From positions 1 to 64,000 of the forward strand of contig NZ_FOXV01000009.1 in assembly GCF_900115815.1 (NCBI RefSeq): 64,000 nucleotides of DNA. Direction: 5' to 3'. Position 1 is the first letter of the stretch. Every line of letters starts with the position of its first letter. This document shows, piece by piece, positions 38,577-47,573 of the stretch. The notes beneath the pieces are model-generated. The model did not search any database. It was not told the origin of the DNA and worked only from the letters and a program-made list of their open reading frames with translations. Source of the stretch: Roseivivax halotolerans (GTDB lineage Bacteria > Pseudomonadota > Alphaproteobacteria > Rhodobacterales > Rhodobacteraceae). A program made the translations under genes and the position numbers.

Positions 38577-39659
38577 ATGCCCGCCTTCCCGGACACTCGC
38601 ACCCTGCTTCTGACCGCCGCGCTCATCGCGTTCGGTGCGCTTGGTGGCGCGATGGCGGCCTGGGCGCATCTGCCGATGCCCTGGATGCTGGGCGCGCTCG
38701 GGGCTTCGGCACTGGCGGTCATCGCCTTCCAGGACGGACCGCTTCGGGACTACCACTTTCCCAATCCTCTCAGGATCACCTTCATCGCGCTCATCGGCGT
38801 GATGATCGGCACGCAGGCCAGCCCCGAGCTTCTGCGCGATCTCGCCGCGCTGCCGGTGGCCCTCGCCGGTATACTCGTTTTCATTCTCGTCGCGCATGGC
38901 GGCAACACGCTGATTTTCCACAAGCTCGGCGGCTACGACCGGGCGACGGCGTTTTTCTCGGGCACGCCAGGCGGGCTGCTCGAATCCATCGCGCTTGGCG
39001 AGGAGGCAGGCGCCGATGTCCGCATCCTTACGCTTCAGCAATTCCTGCGGATCATCTTCGTGGTGACGCTGGTGCCGACCGCCTTGTCGATCTGGATTGG
39101 CGCGCCGGTCGGCAGCGCGGCAGGTGTCGCGCCCAATGGCGGCATTCCGCCTGAGACGAAGGATTTCGTGCTGATGGCAATTGCGGCGGCGGCAGGACTC
39201 GCAATGGCGCGCGTCATTCACATGCCTGCGGGTCATATCATCGGGCCCTTGCTCATCACCGCCGGTTTCAGTCTGGCCGGGGTTATCGAGTTGCACCTGC
39301 CGTTCTGGCCCATCGCCGTGGCGCAGGTCGTCGTGGGCACGAGCCTTGGACTAAGGTTTCTCGGGATCACCGCGTCGCATATCCGGCGCGGCGTCGTGCT
39401 GTCGGCCCTGTCCGTGGCCTTCATGTTGATCGTCGGCGCGCTCTTGTCGCTTGCCTTGGCGCGGCTGACAGGCATGGAATTGATGCAGCTTCTTCTCAGC
39501 TTCGCGCCGGGCGGCGTGACGGAGATGTCGCTGATCGCGCTGTCGCTCGCGGTGAACCCCGCGCTCGTCAGCCTCTTTCACGTTTTGCGAATTCTCATGA
39601 CGGTCGGAACGCTCGCGCTGACTGCCCGCTGGTTCGGGCTTGCGGGTCCGCGCGGCTAG
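38577..39659 (+). CDS. AbrB-family membrane protein
   Basis: A 360-aa polytopic inner-membrane protein with about ten hydrophobic segments in two similar halves, each with a glycine-rich segment (GTPGGLLESIALGEEAG near residue 130 and FAPGGVTEMSLIALSLA near 305). This internal repeat is the AbrB duplication type. Family members are putative transporters or regulators sometimes labelled ammonia monooxygenase in databases, a label without support. It overlaps the end of the convergent ABC-F gene by four bases. Confidence 0.82.
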   Translation: MPAFPDTRTLLLTAALIAFGALGGAMAAWAHLPMPWMLGALGASALAVIAFQDGPLRDYHFPNPLRITFIALIGVMIGTQASPELLRDLAALPVALAGILVFILVAHGGNTLIFHKLGGYDRATAFFSGTPGGLLESIALGEEAGADVRILTLQQFLRIIFVVTLVPTALSIWIGAPVGSAAGVAPNGGIPPETKDFVLMAIAAAAGLAMARVIHMPAGHIIGPLLITAGFSLAGVIELHLPFWPIAVAQVVVGTSLGLRFLGITASHIRRGVVLSALSVAFMLIVGALLSLALARLTGMELMQLLLSFAPGGVTEMSLIALSLAVNPALVSLFHVLRILMTVGTLALTARWFGLAGPRG

Positions 39660-41464
39660 CCGCCAGCCTTTTCCTCAAGCACGAGCCATTCCTCCTCCGC
39701 CGCTGACAGCTTGTCCTGCCGTTCGGACAGCGCTTCGGTGGCCTTGCGGAACTTGACGGGCTCTCGCTCGTAAAGGCCGGGATCGGTCAGGAGCTGGTTA
39801 AGCTTGCCGATCTCCGCTTCGAGCCGTTCAATGACGCCCGGCAATTCCTCGAGCCGGTGCTTCTCGGAAAAACTCAGTCCTGACTTGCCGGGTTTCGGCT
39901 TCGGCTCTGCCTTCTTCGCAGGCTGCGCTTTCGGGGCCTCCGGCGCGGCTGTGGTCTCGCCGCGCTGGCTGCGGTAATCAGACCAGCCGCCCGCATAGAC
40001 CGTGGCGCGCCCGTACCCTTCCATCGCGACGGTGGTCGTCGCGACGCGATCAAGAAAATCTCGGTCGTGGCTGACCAGAAGGACCGTGCCGTCGTAATCG
40101 CCCAGGAGATCCTGCAAGAGGTCGAGCGTCTCGATGTCGAGATCGTTCGTCGGCTCGTCGAGCACCAGCAGGTTCGATTCCCGCGCCATGATCTTGGCGA
40201 GGAGCAGCCGGGCCTTTTCGCCGCCCGACAGAGAGCGCACGGGCGCGCGCACGCGCCGCTCATCGAAAAGGAACTCCTTGAGGTAGCCGACGACGTGTTT
40301 CGGCTCGCCGCGCACGAGGATCTGGTCGGCTTTGCCGGAGACGCGCATTTCGGGATCGCCGGTAAGGTTCTCCCAAAGGCTCATCTCCCCATCGAGCCGC
40401 GACCGCGACTGATCGAAGATCGCCGGCACGAGGTTGGTGCCGAGTTTCACGTCGCCGGTATCTGGCGTCTCTTCCCCGGTCAGCATCTTTATGAGGGTCG
40501 TCTTCCCGACGCCGTTGGGGCCGACGAAGGCCACCCGGTCGCCGCGCTGGATGCGGATCGAGAAGTCCTTGAGGATCGTCTTGTCGTCGAAGGACTTGGC
40601 GATACCCTCGGCCTCGATCACCTTCTTGCCGGAGCTCGGCCCCGAGGCGAGATCCATCGCCGCCGTGCCCTGCCGCCGGATCATCGCCGCACGTTCGGCG
40701 CGCAGATCCTGCAGCGCGCGGACCCTACCCTGGTTGCGCTTGCGCCGAGCGGAGATTCCTTCGACGGCCCAACGGGCTTCGGCCTTGATCTTGCGGTCCA
40801 TCTTGTGGCGCTGCTGGTCTTCTTCTTCCCAAACCTTGTCGCGCCAGGCCTCGAAATGCTCGAAGCCCTGCTCGGCCCGCCGCACCGCGCCCCGGTCGAT
40901 CCAGAGCGTCGCGCGCGTCAGCTCGGACAGGAAACGTCGGTCGTGCGAGATGAGAACGAAGGCCTTACGCGTCGATTTCAACTCGCGTTCGAGCCAGCCG
41001 ATCGCCTCGATATCAAGGTGGTTCGTGGGCTCGTCGAGCAGCAGCAGCTCGGGATCCTCGGCCATGAGCTTGGCGAGCGCGGCGCGGCGGCGCTCGCCGC
41101 CCGACGCCGTCTCTACCGGGCGCGCGGGGTCGAATTTCAGCCCTTCCGACGCGGCCTCGACGCGGTACATCTCGGAGGCGTCCAGTTCAGAGACCGCGAA
41201 ATCGCCAAGCGTCGCGAAGCCGGTCAGATCAGGTTCCTGCTCCATGTAGCCGACGGAGATGCCGGGCGGTACGACGCGCGTGCCGTCGTCGGCCTCCACG
41301 AGACCGGCCATCACCTTCATCAGCGTCGATTTGCCGGACCCGTTCCGCCCCACGAGCGCAACGCGGTCGCCCGGCTGCACGACGAGACCGAGATCCGAAA
41401 AGACGGGCTCACCTCCGAAGGTGAGCGAGATGCCCGAGAGCTGAAGAAGCGGTGCCTGTGCCAT
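39656..41464 (-). CDS. uup: ABC-F family ATPase (Uup-like)
   Basis: A 602-aa soluble protein with two ABC ATPase domains and no membrane segments. Walker A motifs are GRNGSGKST (about residues 38-46) and GPNGVGKTT (about 317-325), with signatures ASGGERRRAALA and LSGGEKARLLLA. The linker is charged, and a Lys/Pro-rich stretch leads to a C-terminal coiled coil (about 530-602), as in Uup. Such proteins act on ribosomes or DNA intermediates rather than transport. It lies 49 bp downstream of olsB on the same strand. Confidence 0.88.
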   Translation of the reverse strand: MAQAPLLQLSGISLTFGGEPVFSDLGLVVQPGDRVALVGRNGSGKSTLMKVMAGLVEADDGTRVVPPGISVGYMEQEPDLTGFATLGDFAVSELDASEMYRVEAASEGLKFDPARPVETASGGERRRAALAKLMAEDPELLLLDEPTNHLDIEAIGWLERELKSTRKAFVLISHDRRFLSELTRATLWIDRGAVRRAEQGFEHFEAWRDKVWEEEDQQRHKMDRKIKAEARWAVEGISARRKRNQGRVRALQDLRAERAAMIRRQGTAAMDLASGPSSGKKVIEAEGIAKSFDDKTILKDFSIRIQRGDRVAFVGPNGVGKTTLIKMLTGEETPDTGDVKLGTNLVPAIFDQSRSRLDGEMSLWENLTGDPEMRVSGKADQILVRGEPKHVVGYLKEFLFDERRVRAPVRSLSGGEKARLLLAKIMARESNLLVLDEPTNDLDIETLDLLQDLLGDYDGTVLLVSHDRDFLDRVATTTVAMEGYGRATVYAGGWSDYRSQRGETTAAPEAPKAQPAKKAEPKPKPGKSGLSFSEKHRLEELPGVIERLEAEIGKLNQLLTDPGLYEREPVKFRKATEALSERQDKLSAAEEEWLVLEEKAGG

Positions 41465-41513
41465 GATGGGCGCGATATGGCAGCCGCGGCGCGGCCCCGC
41501 AAGGGCGAAGACG

Positions 41514-42314
41514 TCAGCCTGCCGCGGCCCTCAGCGCCCGCTTGCGCGCAGGCGGGATGCGCCCGATCTCGACGCCGGTGAAGACGTGCAGCGTGTTCAT
41601 CTCCTCGTCGATCACCGCATGGTCGCTGACCCATCCGCCCATCGCCAAATACGTTTTCAGCAGGGGCGGCATTCGGCGCATCGCCTCGCGCATGTCAGGC
41701 ACGCGGGCCAGCTTGCGGGCGAAGGGAAAGATCTTCGGGGCCTTGATCCGCGGAAGCCATCGGGGCGGTGCGAGATGCCGTGCCTTTAGCGCCGCGAATG
41801 CGTCGAGGTAGGCGGTCTCGTCGGTGCCGGCGAAGGAAGCACAGCCGAACAGAAGCTCGATTCCCGCCTCGTCCACATAAGCCGTCAGCGCCCCCCATGC
41901 GATGCGCTGGATGTCCGGGTCGCGCGCCTCGGGCGCAATGCAGAACCGGCCCATCTCGACGAGCGGGCCGTTGAAATCTGCCAGCGCCGACAATTCGTAG
42001 AACTGCGCCGAATAGGACCGGTCGATCTGATCGCCGCGTGCCAGCGGCAGAAGCCGGAAGCAGGCGACAAGTGCACCGGTCTCTCGGGTCTCGATCAGGA
42101 TGTGCAGGCACCGCGCGTCATAGGCATCCGCGTCGATCCCTTCGGCCCCGCCCTTGAATGCGCGATGGCGCATGCGCTGCGCCGCCTCGACATCCGCCGG
42201 GGTGACCGCCTGACGCGCACGGTAGCGGCCCTTCTCGAGGTGTATTTCAGCCGTAGATATGGGCCGATCGCCCGCTCCGACCTTGCCTTCGACGAGATCG
42301 GGCGAGCGGGACAT
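41514..42314 (-). CDS. olsB: L-ornithine N-alpha-acyltransferase (ornithine lipid synthesis)
   Basis: Transfers a 3-hydroxyacyl group from acyl carrier protein to ornithine, giving lyso-ornithine lipid. The 266-aa protein has the acyltransferase fold of the OlsB family: VTPADVEAAQRMRHRAF near residue 35-53, ARCLHILIETRETGALVACFRLLP, and SRSYSAQFYELS-like RSYSAQFYELSAL followed by VEMGRFCIAPEARDP. The frame continues 135 codons upstream through bamE, but ATG 42314 (MSRSPDL) is the plausible start. olsA, often adjacent, is not in the window. Confidence 0.85.
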   Translation of the reverse strand: MSRSPDLVEGKVGAGDRPISTAEIHLEKGRYRARQAVTPADVEAAQRMRHRAFKGGAEGIDADAYDARCLHILIETRETGALVACFRLLPLARGDQIDRSYSAQFYELSALADFNGPLVEMGRFCIAPEARDPDIQRIAWGALTAYVDEAGIELLFGCASFAGTDETAYLDAFAALKARHLAPPRWLPRIKAPKIFPFARKLARVPDMREAMRRMPPLLKTYLAMGGWVSDHAVIDEEMNTLHVFTGVEIGRIPPARKRALRAAAG

Positions 42315-42318
42315 GGCC

Positions 42319-42786
42319 TTATTCTCCGATAAGCCCTGCCGGGTTGAGCGAGCCGATATTGCCGAAGAGCTTGCGGATGAAGCCGATATCCCCGCCGGCC
42401 GTATCGGTGACGCGCCGCGAGATCGGCACGACGCGGCCGGCTTCAAGGCCGTAGCGTTCGATGTTGGAGACGACGCCATCCTGCGTGAAGGAGATCGCGA
42501 CGACCTCGCGCTCGACGACTTCGGGCTTTTGCCAGGCGAAGTGGCGCATGGTCGAGCCGACCCAGTAATAGGCACTGTCCGACAGAACGCCTGATGCGGT
42601 CGGCACGCCCACCGTCTCTTCGACCGTCGCGCGCGTGTCGATCCCGGGCACGATAGCCTGAAGATCCTCTTCTGGCGGAACATAGCCATGATTGCGGAAA
42701 TCGGCGGTGCAGGCCGCAAGCCACGTTGCCGCTCCTGCGCACAAAAGGAAGGCGGTGCGCCGTGCCCGCGATTGGCTACCCGTCAT
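42319..42786 (-). CDS. bamE: outer-membrane assembly lipoprotein BamE
   Basis: A 155-aa lipoprotein of the beta-barrel assembly machine. The signal peptide ends in the lipobox LAAC with Cys26. The mature domain is SmpA/OmlA-like, with HGYVPPEEDLQAIVPGIDTRATVEETVGVPT, then the YYWVGSTMRHFAWQKPEVVER strand region. It is divergent from the DUF177 gene, as in many alphaproteobacteria, and lies 4 bp before olsB. Confidence 0.9.
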   Translation of the reverse strand: MTGSQSRARRTAFLLCAGAATWLAACTADFRNHGYVPPEEDLQAIVPGIDTRATVEETVGVPTASGVLSDSAYYWVGSTMRHFAWQKPEVVEREVVAISFTQDGVVSNIERYGLEAGRVVPISRRVTDTAGGDIGFIRKLFGNIGSLNPAGLIGE

Positions 42787-42897
42787 TGCGTCCCTCTTGC
42801 CTTGGCCCCTTTGCGCCTTCTATCCCGCTTACATAAGGTCGCTCCGGCAATCAAGCCGGTGCAACCCAACACGAATCCGATCAGGAGCTTGCACGCC

Positions 42898-43461
42898 ATG
42901 CCAGATCCCGAAGCCGCGCCGGGCCCCTTCCGGGTCGCAGCGCTCGCCACCCGCGCGCCGACCGCCTTCGCACTCTCTCCGGGTGCCGAGGAACGGGCCG
43001 GCATTGCCGAGACGCTTGGCTTTCTGGCCGTGCGGAAGCTCGTCTTCACCGGAGAGATCAAGCCGCTCGGGAAGCATGGCTGGCGGCTCGAGGGTCAGCT
43101 TGGCGCGACGGTACAGCAATCCTGTGTCGTCACGCTCGCTCCTGTTACGACCCGGATCGACACGCATGTGGAGCGGACCTTTCGGCCCGAGACGATGATG
43201 GACACGCCCGATCCCGGTACGGAAGTCGAGATGCCCGAGGACGAGACCGTCGAGCCGCTCGGAGAGGTGATCGATCCCGCCAGCGTGATGATCGAGGCAC
43301 TCTCGCTCGCCGCACCGGATTATCCGCGCATCGAGGATGCCCCCGAGGCCAGCGCCGAGGCGCGGCCCGATGGCGCTGAGCCGATCCGCGAGGAAGATAC
43401 CAAACCCTTTGCCGGTCTGGCCGATCTCAAGCGGAAACTCTCCGAAGGCGACGCGGATTAG
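42898..43461 (+). CDS. DUF177 / YceD family protein
   Basis: A 187-aa protein of the YceD family, associated with large-subunit rRNA processing or L32 expression in bacteria and plants. The hallmark CxxT-like core appears as VQQSCVVTLAPVTTRIDTHVERTFRP (about residues 76-101), followed by an acidic segment and the C-terminal ADLKRKLSEGDAD typical of the family. ATG 42898 has AGGAG upstream. It precedes rpmF, the standard gene order. Confidence 0.88.
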   Translation: MPDPEAAPGPFRVAALATRAPTAFALSPGAEERAGIAETLGFLAVRKLVFTGEIKPLGKHGWRLEGQLGATVQQSCVVTLAPVTTRIDTHVERTFRPETMMDTPDPGTEVEMPEDETVEPLGEVIDPASVMIEALSLAAPDYPRIEDAPEASAEARPDGAEPIREEDTKPFAGLADLKRKLSEGDAD

Positions 43462-43474
43462 GCCCAGATTTCCC

Positions 43475-43502
43475 TTGCGTTCGCAGTGTTCCTGACTATG
43501 TT
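43475..43502 (+). promoter_or_regulatory. candidate promoter for rpmF-plsX-fabH
   Basis: TTGCGT (43475-43480) and TATGTT (43497-43502) are spaced by 16 bases in the only gap between the DUF177 gene and rpmF, 119 bp before the rpmF ATG. The match to the sigma-70 type consensus is moderate. Confidence 0.35.
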
Positions 43503-43620
43503 CGCGCCTTCTTGCGAATTCCGGGTTGCCAGCGGGCGGTGATAGGGACTATCAGCCCGCCAGAATTCCCGACACCACGCCGGGCACAGATCTGCCCGCA
43601 TACAATATTGAGGTTGAGAC

Positions 43621-43827
43621 ATGGCCGTCCAACAGAACAAGGTTTCCAAGTCGCGCCGCAACAAGCGCCGCGCTCACGATTCCCTGAACCCGGCAAATCC
43701 GAACGAATGCGACAATTGCGGTGAGCTCAAGCGCCCGCATCACGTCTGCCCCGCCTGCGGCCACTACGCAGAGCGTGAAGTCGTCTCCGTCGCTGACGAG
43801 ATCGATCTGGACGAAGACGCAGCCTGA
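43621..43827 (+). CDS. rpmF: 50S ribosomal protein L32
   Basis: A 68-aa basic ribosomal protein beginning [20 protein letters not shown], the invariant L32 start. Two cysteine pairs (CDNC and CPAC) are those of zinc-binding L32 forms. It is followed 31 bp later by plsX, the conserved rpmF-plsX-fabH arrangement linking translation and lipid synthesis. Confidence 0.98.
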   Translation: MAVQQNKVSKSRRNKRRAHDSLNPANPNECDNCGELKRPHHVCPACGHYAEREVVSVADEIDLDEDAA

Positions 43828-43858
43828 GCGCATCTGAACCGGCGAAAGGCCCCACTCC

Positions 43859-44965
43859 ATGACCTCCCAGCAGGATCAGCGGATGACGGGCACTTCCGGG
43901 GTGGTGCTTTCCATCGACGCGATGGGCGGAGATCAGGGGCCGGCGGCGGTTGTCGCCGGTATCGCTGCGTCTGCCGAGAAGAACCCCGAGGTCCGCTTTA
44001 TCCTGCATGGCGATTCCGCTGTGCTCGACAAGCTTGTCGCGAAATCGAAGCCCCTCGCCGGGCGCTGCGAGATCCGCCATGCGGATGGGGTCGTCTCGAT
44101 GGACGACAAACCGAGCCAGGTCATGCGGCATGGCAAGGGCACGTCGATGTGGTCCGCGCTGGAATCGGTGCGTGACGGCGAAGCGACGGTTGCGGTGTCC
44201 TGCGGCAACACAGGCGCGCTGATGGCGCTGTCGATGGTGCGGCTGCGCAAACTTCCCGGCGTCAGCCGTCCGGCCATCGCGATCCTCTGGCCCTCACGCT
44301 CGCCGCAAGGCTTCAACGTCATGCTGGACGTGGGCGCGGATATTCGCGCGGACGCCAAGGATCTTCTGCAATACGCGCTGATGGGCGTGTCTTACGCGCG
44401 CAACGGGCTCGCGCTCGAGCGGCCGCGCGTCGGGCTTCTGAATGTCGGCACCGAAGAGCACAAGGGCCGGTCGGAGCTTCACGACGCGCATCAGCTCATC
44501 GGCCAGACTGCCGAGGATGCCGAGTTCGATTTCGTTGGTTTCGTCGAAGGCGGCGACATTCCGGGCAATGCCGCGGATGTGATCGTGACGGACGGCTTCA
44601 CCGGCAACGTCGCGCTCAAGACCGGCGAAGGCACGGCGAGCCTCATTCGCGATCTGCTGCGCGAGGCCTTCGCCTATTCGCCCCTGTCGCGCATCGCCTC
44701 GCTTCTGGCCTTTACCTCGCTCAAGCGCCTGTCCAAGCGGATCGACCCGCGCCGCGTCAATGGCGGCGTATTCCTCGGCCTCAACGGCACGGTGGTCAAA
44801 TCTCACGGCGCGGCTGACGCGACCGGTATCTCGGCGGCGGTGAAACTGGCATTCCGACTGGCCGAATCGGGCTTCACGGATCGTTTGAAAGCGCGGGTTG
44901 CATCCGCGGCGGAGCTCGCAGAGGATGCCGTGCAATCTGCCGGTGAGGACGGGACCCATACATGA
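43859..44965 (+). CDS. plsX: phosphate acyltransferase
   Basis: Makes acyl-phosphate from acyl-ACP for phospholipid synthesis. The 368-aa protein shows SIDAMGGDQGPAAVV near residues 18-32, SCGNTGALMALSM near 119, LNVGTEEHKG and the C-terminal LGLNGTVVKSHGAAD. ATG 43859 is used; a few N-terminal residues precede the conserved part, so an internal start at Met9 is possible. Its stop overlaps fabH by ATGA. Confidence 0.96.
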   Translation: MTSQQDQRMTGTSGVVLSIDAMGGDQGPAAVVAGIAASAEKNPEVRFILHGDSAVLDKLVAKSKPLAGRCEIRHADGVVSMDDKPSQVMRHGKGTSMWSALESVRDGEATVAVSCGNTGALMALSMVRLRKLPGVSRPAIAILWPSRSPQGFNVMLDVGADIRADAKDLLQYALMGVSYARNGLALERPRVGLLNVGTEEHKGRSELHDAHQLIGQTAEDAEFDFVGFVEGGDIPGNAADVIVTDGFTGNVALKTGEGTASLIRDLLREAFAYSPLSRIASLLAFTSLKRLSKRIDPRRVNGGVFLGLNGTVVKSHGAADATGISAAVKLAFRLAESGFTDRLKARVASAAELAEDAVQSAGEDGTHT

Positions 44966-45933
44966 CGCTGCGCGCCGTGGTGGCCGGATGCGGCCACTAT
45001 CTCCCTGAACGTGTTGTCGAAAATTCCGAGTTCGAGAAAACTCTCGAGACGTCCGACGAATGGATCCGCTCGCGCTCCGGCATCGAGCGGCGGCACTTCG
45101 CAGCCGAGGGCGAGACGACCTCGATGATGTCCGAACACGCAGCGCGCGCGGCGCTGAGCGATGCGGGCCTCGTACCGGAAGATCTCGATGCGTTGATCGT
45201 CGCGACCTCGACTCCAGACCTCACCTTCCCCTCTTCCGCCACTATGGTGCAATCGGCGCTTGGCATGACGCGGGGCTTCGCCTTCGATGTCCAGGCCGTC
45301 TGTGCGGGCTTCATCTATGCGCTCGCCAATGCCAATGCGCTTATCCTTTCGGGCCAGGCCGAGCGGGTGATGGTGATCGGCGCAGAGACGTTCTCGAAGA
45401 TCCTCGACTGGTCCGATCGCTCGACTTGCGTTCTTTTCGGCGATGGCGCGGGGGCTGTGATCCTCGAGGCCAAGATCGGAACGGGCAACGTCCAGGATCG
45501 CGGCATCCTCGCGACCGATCTCAATTCGGACGGCCGCTTCAAGGATATCCTGTACGTCGATGGCGGCGTCTCGACCAACACGACCGGCCATTTGCGGATG
45601 GAGGGCAAGGAAGTCTTCCGCCACGCTGTCGAGAAGCTCGCCCAGACCGCGACGACCTCGCTCGCCAAGGTCGGGCTGACGGGCTCGGATGTCGATTGGG
45701 TCGTGCCGCACCAGGCCAATATCCGCATCATCACCGGCACGGCAAAAAAGCTCGGTCTGCCGATGGAAAACGTCATCGTCACCGTGCAGGATCACGGCAA
45801 TACCTCTGCCGCCTCGATCCCGCTGGCGCTCTCGGTTGGCAAGGCGCGTGGGCAGCTCAAAGCCGGCGATCTGATCGTCACCGAAGCCATCGGCGGCGGC
45901 CTCGCGTGGGGCTCCGTTGTTCTGCGCTGGTAG
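44962..45933 (+). CDS. fabH: 3-oxoacyl-ACP synthase III
   Basis: Starts fatty-acid synthesis by condensing acetyl-CoA with malonyl-ACP. The 323-aa enzyme has the catalytic Cys in FDVQAVCAGFIYAL (about residue 113), His in VPHQANIRI (about 250) and Asn in DHGNTSAAS (about 280). TSDEWIRSRSGIERR near the start is also diagnostic. It overlaps plsX and is followed by ihfA after 90 bp. Confidence 0.97.
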   Translation: MTLRAVVAGCGHYLPERVVENSEFEKTLETSDEWIRSRSGIERRHFAAEGETTSMMSEHAARAALSDAGLVPEDLDALIVATSTPDLTFPSSATMVQSALGMTRGFAFDVQAVCAGFIYALANANALILSGQAERVMVIGAETFSKILDWSDRSTCVLFGDGAGAVILEAKIGTGNVQDRGILATDLNSDGRFKDILYVDGGVSTNTTGHLRMEGKEVFRHAVEKLAQTATTSLAKVGLTGSDVDWVVPHQANIRIITGTAKKLGLPMENVIVTVQDHGNTSAASIPLALSVGKARGQLKAGDLIVTEAIGGGLAWGSVVLRW

Positions 45934-45965
45934 CCGCTTGAAATCCCGCGCCCAACCCCTTGATA

Positions 45966-45995
45966 TTGACTCGGAAATTGAGGCGCGCCTAAACT
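45966..45995 (+). promoter_or_regulatory. candidate promoter of ihfA
   Basis: TTGACT (45966-45971) and TAAACT (45990-45995) are spaced by 18 bases, about 30 bp before the chosen ihfA start. Both elements are close to consensus, so ihfA-merR may be transcribed separately from fabH. Confidence 0.45.
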
Positions 45996-46023
45996 CGCGA
46001 AAATGTTAACCTGGGGAATGCGC

Positions 46024-46326
46024 ATGGGCGAGAAAACTCTGACCCGCATGGATCTGAGCGAAGCGGTGTTTCGCGAGGTGGGCCTGTCGCGCAACGAAAG
46101 CGCCGATCTGGTCGAAGCGGTGCTGCAATATATGTCCGATTCCCTCGTTGCCGGGGAGCAGGTGAAGATCTCGTCCTTCGGAACCTTCTCCGTGCGGGAC
46201 AAGGCGGCCCGGGTCGGCCGGAACCCCAAGACCGGCGAGGAAGTGCCGATCCAGCCCCGCCGGGTTCTTACCTTCCGCCCCTCGCACCTGATGAAAGAGC
46301 GGGTCGCCGCGGGCAACAAAGGCTGA
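46024..46326 (+). CDS. ihfA: integration host factor subunit alpha
   Basis: A 100-aa DNA-bending protein that pairs with IhfB. The family signature [27 protein letters not shown] is present, including the arm with RNPKTGEE. Three in-frame ATGs exist (46003, 46018, 46024). The last is chosen because it gives [14 protein letters not shown] at the usual alphaproteobacterial N-terminus and has GGGGA at a good distance. The merR gene follows 8 bp later. Confidence 0.95.
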   Translation: MGEKTLTRMDLSEAVFREVGLSRNESADLVEAVLQYMSDSLVAGEQVKISSFGTFSVRDKAARVGRNPKTGEEVPIQPRRVLTFRPSHLMKERVAAGNKG

Positions 46327-46334
46327 CGCGAGAC

Positions 46335-47339
46335 ATGAGCAAATCCCCCGACGCCTTTCGCACCATCAGCGAGGTGGCGGAGTGGCTAGAAACCCCCGCC
46401 CATGTCCTCCGCTTCTGGGAAAGCAAGTTCACGCAGGTGAAGCCCGTGAAGCGCGCGGGCGGGCGGCGCTATTATCGTCCAGCGGACATGATGCTGCTCG
46501 GCGGGATCAAGAAACTCCTGCACGACGATGGCATGACGATCAAAGGCGTTCAGAAAATGCTGTCTGAACAAGGCATTCGCGCTGTTTCCGGTTTGTCGGC
46601 CACCCTGCCCGGCGAAAGCGAAGACGATTGGACGCTGGACGACTCCGCGTACGAGGACGCCGAAGAGACGGGCGCGGAGCAGATCGAGGAAGCGCCGTTC
46701 GTCGAGGCGGAAGCGCCTGCGTCAACTGTGGTTCCCTTTACGGGCTCCCTTCAAGAGACGCCCTCCGAGGCGGATGCCGCGCCAGAGACACCGCCGCAAC
46801 ATCCGCTGCCGCCGGAAGACACGGCACCCGCGCCTGAACCCGAGGAGGTGTCCGCAGATATCCCGGAAGCCGATCTGCCCGATCCCGACCGTGTGGAGAC
46901 CGCCGAGGCGCTCGACAAGATCGCCGCAGAAACGGAAGACGGCGAGCCGGATGAGACGGTGAACCCGGCCCCGACAGACGGCCCCCTCTTCGAGACGCCT
47001 TCAGCGCTCGGGGAAGGTTTCGTCTCCGAGGAGACGCTCTCCGACACGTCCGATGCACCCGACCCTGCTCCGACCGATATGCCCGCAGACACGCATGTGG
47101 CAGAGCGCTCGGAGGAAGATACGCTTCTCGGCGACACGCCGGAATTCCTTGCCAAGCCCTTGGCCGAGCGCGGCGAAAGCGATGCGCCGGCTGTCGAGGA
47201 CCAACCGACAGAGCCCGCGGAACCCGAAGCCGGCCCCCTCGCCTATATTGGCGCCTTGGGTTCGCTGACCGCGGCAGAGGCCGCGTCCATTGCGCCGCTC
47301 GTCGAGAAATTGCGCGCCCTCGGCACCGCTGCCAGATAA
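46335..47339 (+). CDS. MerR-type regulator with long acidic C-terminal tail
   Basis: A 334-aa protein. Residues 1-80 are a MerR-like winged helix ([57 protein letters not shown]). The rest (about 85-310) is low-complexity, rich in Glu, Asp, Pro, Ala and Thr, ending in a short helix ([17 protein letters not shown]). There is no effector domain with metal-binding cysteines. It forms a pair with ihfA, as is usual in Rhodobacterales. Target and signal are unknown. Confidence 0.85.
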   Translation: MSKSPDAFRTISEVAEWLETPAHVLRFWESKFTQVKPVKRAGGRRYYRPADMMLLGGIKKLLHDDGMTIKGVQKMLSEQGIRAVSGLSATLPGESEDDWTLDDSAYEDAEETGAEQIEEAPFVEAEAPASTVVPFTGSLQETPSEADAAPETPPQHPLPPEDTAPAPEPEEVSADIPEADLPDPDRVETAEALDKIAAETEDGEPDETVNPAPTDGPLFETPSALGEGFVSEETLSDTSDAPDPAPTDMPADTHVAERSEEDTLLGDTPEFLAKPLAERGESDAPAVEDQPTEPAEPEAGPLAYIGALGSLTAAEAASIAPLVEKLRALGTAAR

Positions 47340-47401
47340 AGAAAAATCGCGCCGTAAGGGGTTGCGACGGCGAACAGATAGAGTATGACAGCGCGACAAG
47401 T

Positions 47402-47478
47402 CGGGCTATGGCGCAGCCTGGTAGCGCGTCCGTCTGGGGGACGGAAGGTCGCAGGTTCGAGTCCTGCTAGCCCGACCA
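47402..47478 (+). tRNA. tRNA-Pro (anticodon GGG)
   Basis: A 77-nt cloverleaf with encoded CCA. The acceptor arms CGGGCTA and TAGCCCG pair fully. The anticodon stem TCCGT/ACGGA encloses CTGGGGG (anticodon GGG), and the T arm is GCAGGTTCGAGTCCTGC. It reads CCC and CCU codons. Confidence 0.96.
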
Positions 47479-47573
47479 GTTTTCACACAAAATCATGCAG
47501 TAACGCCGCTTAGGCGTTCCCTTCCTCGGCCTGTCATTGCTAGACAGGACCGAACGCGCGAGGGGACGAGCCG

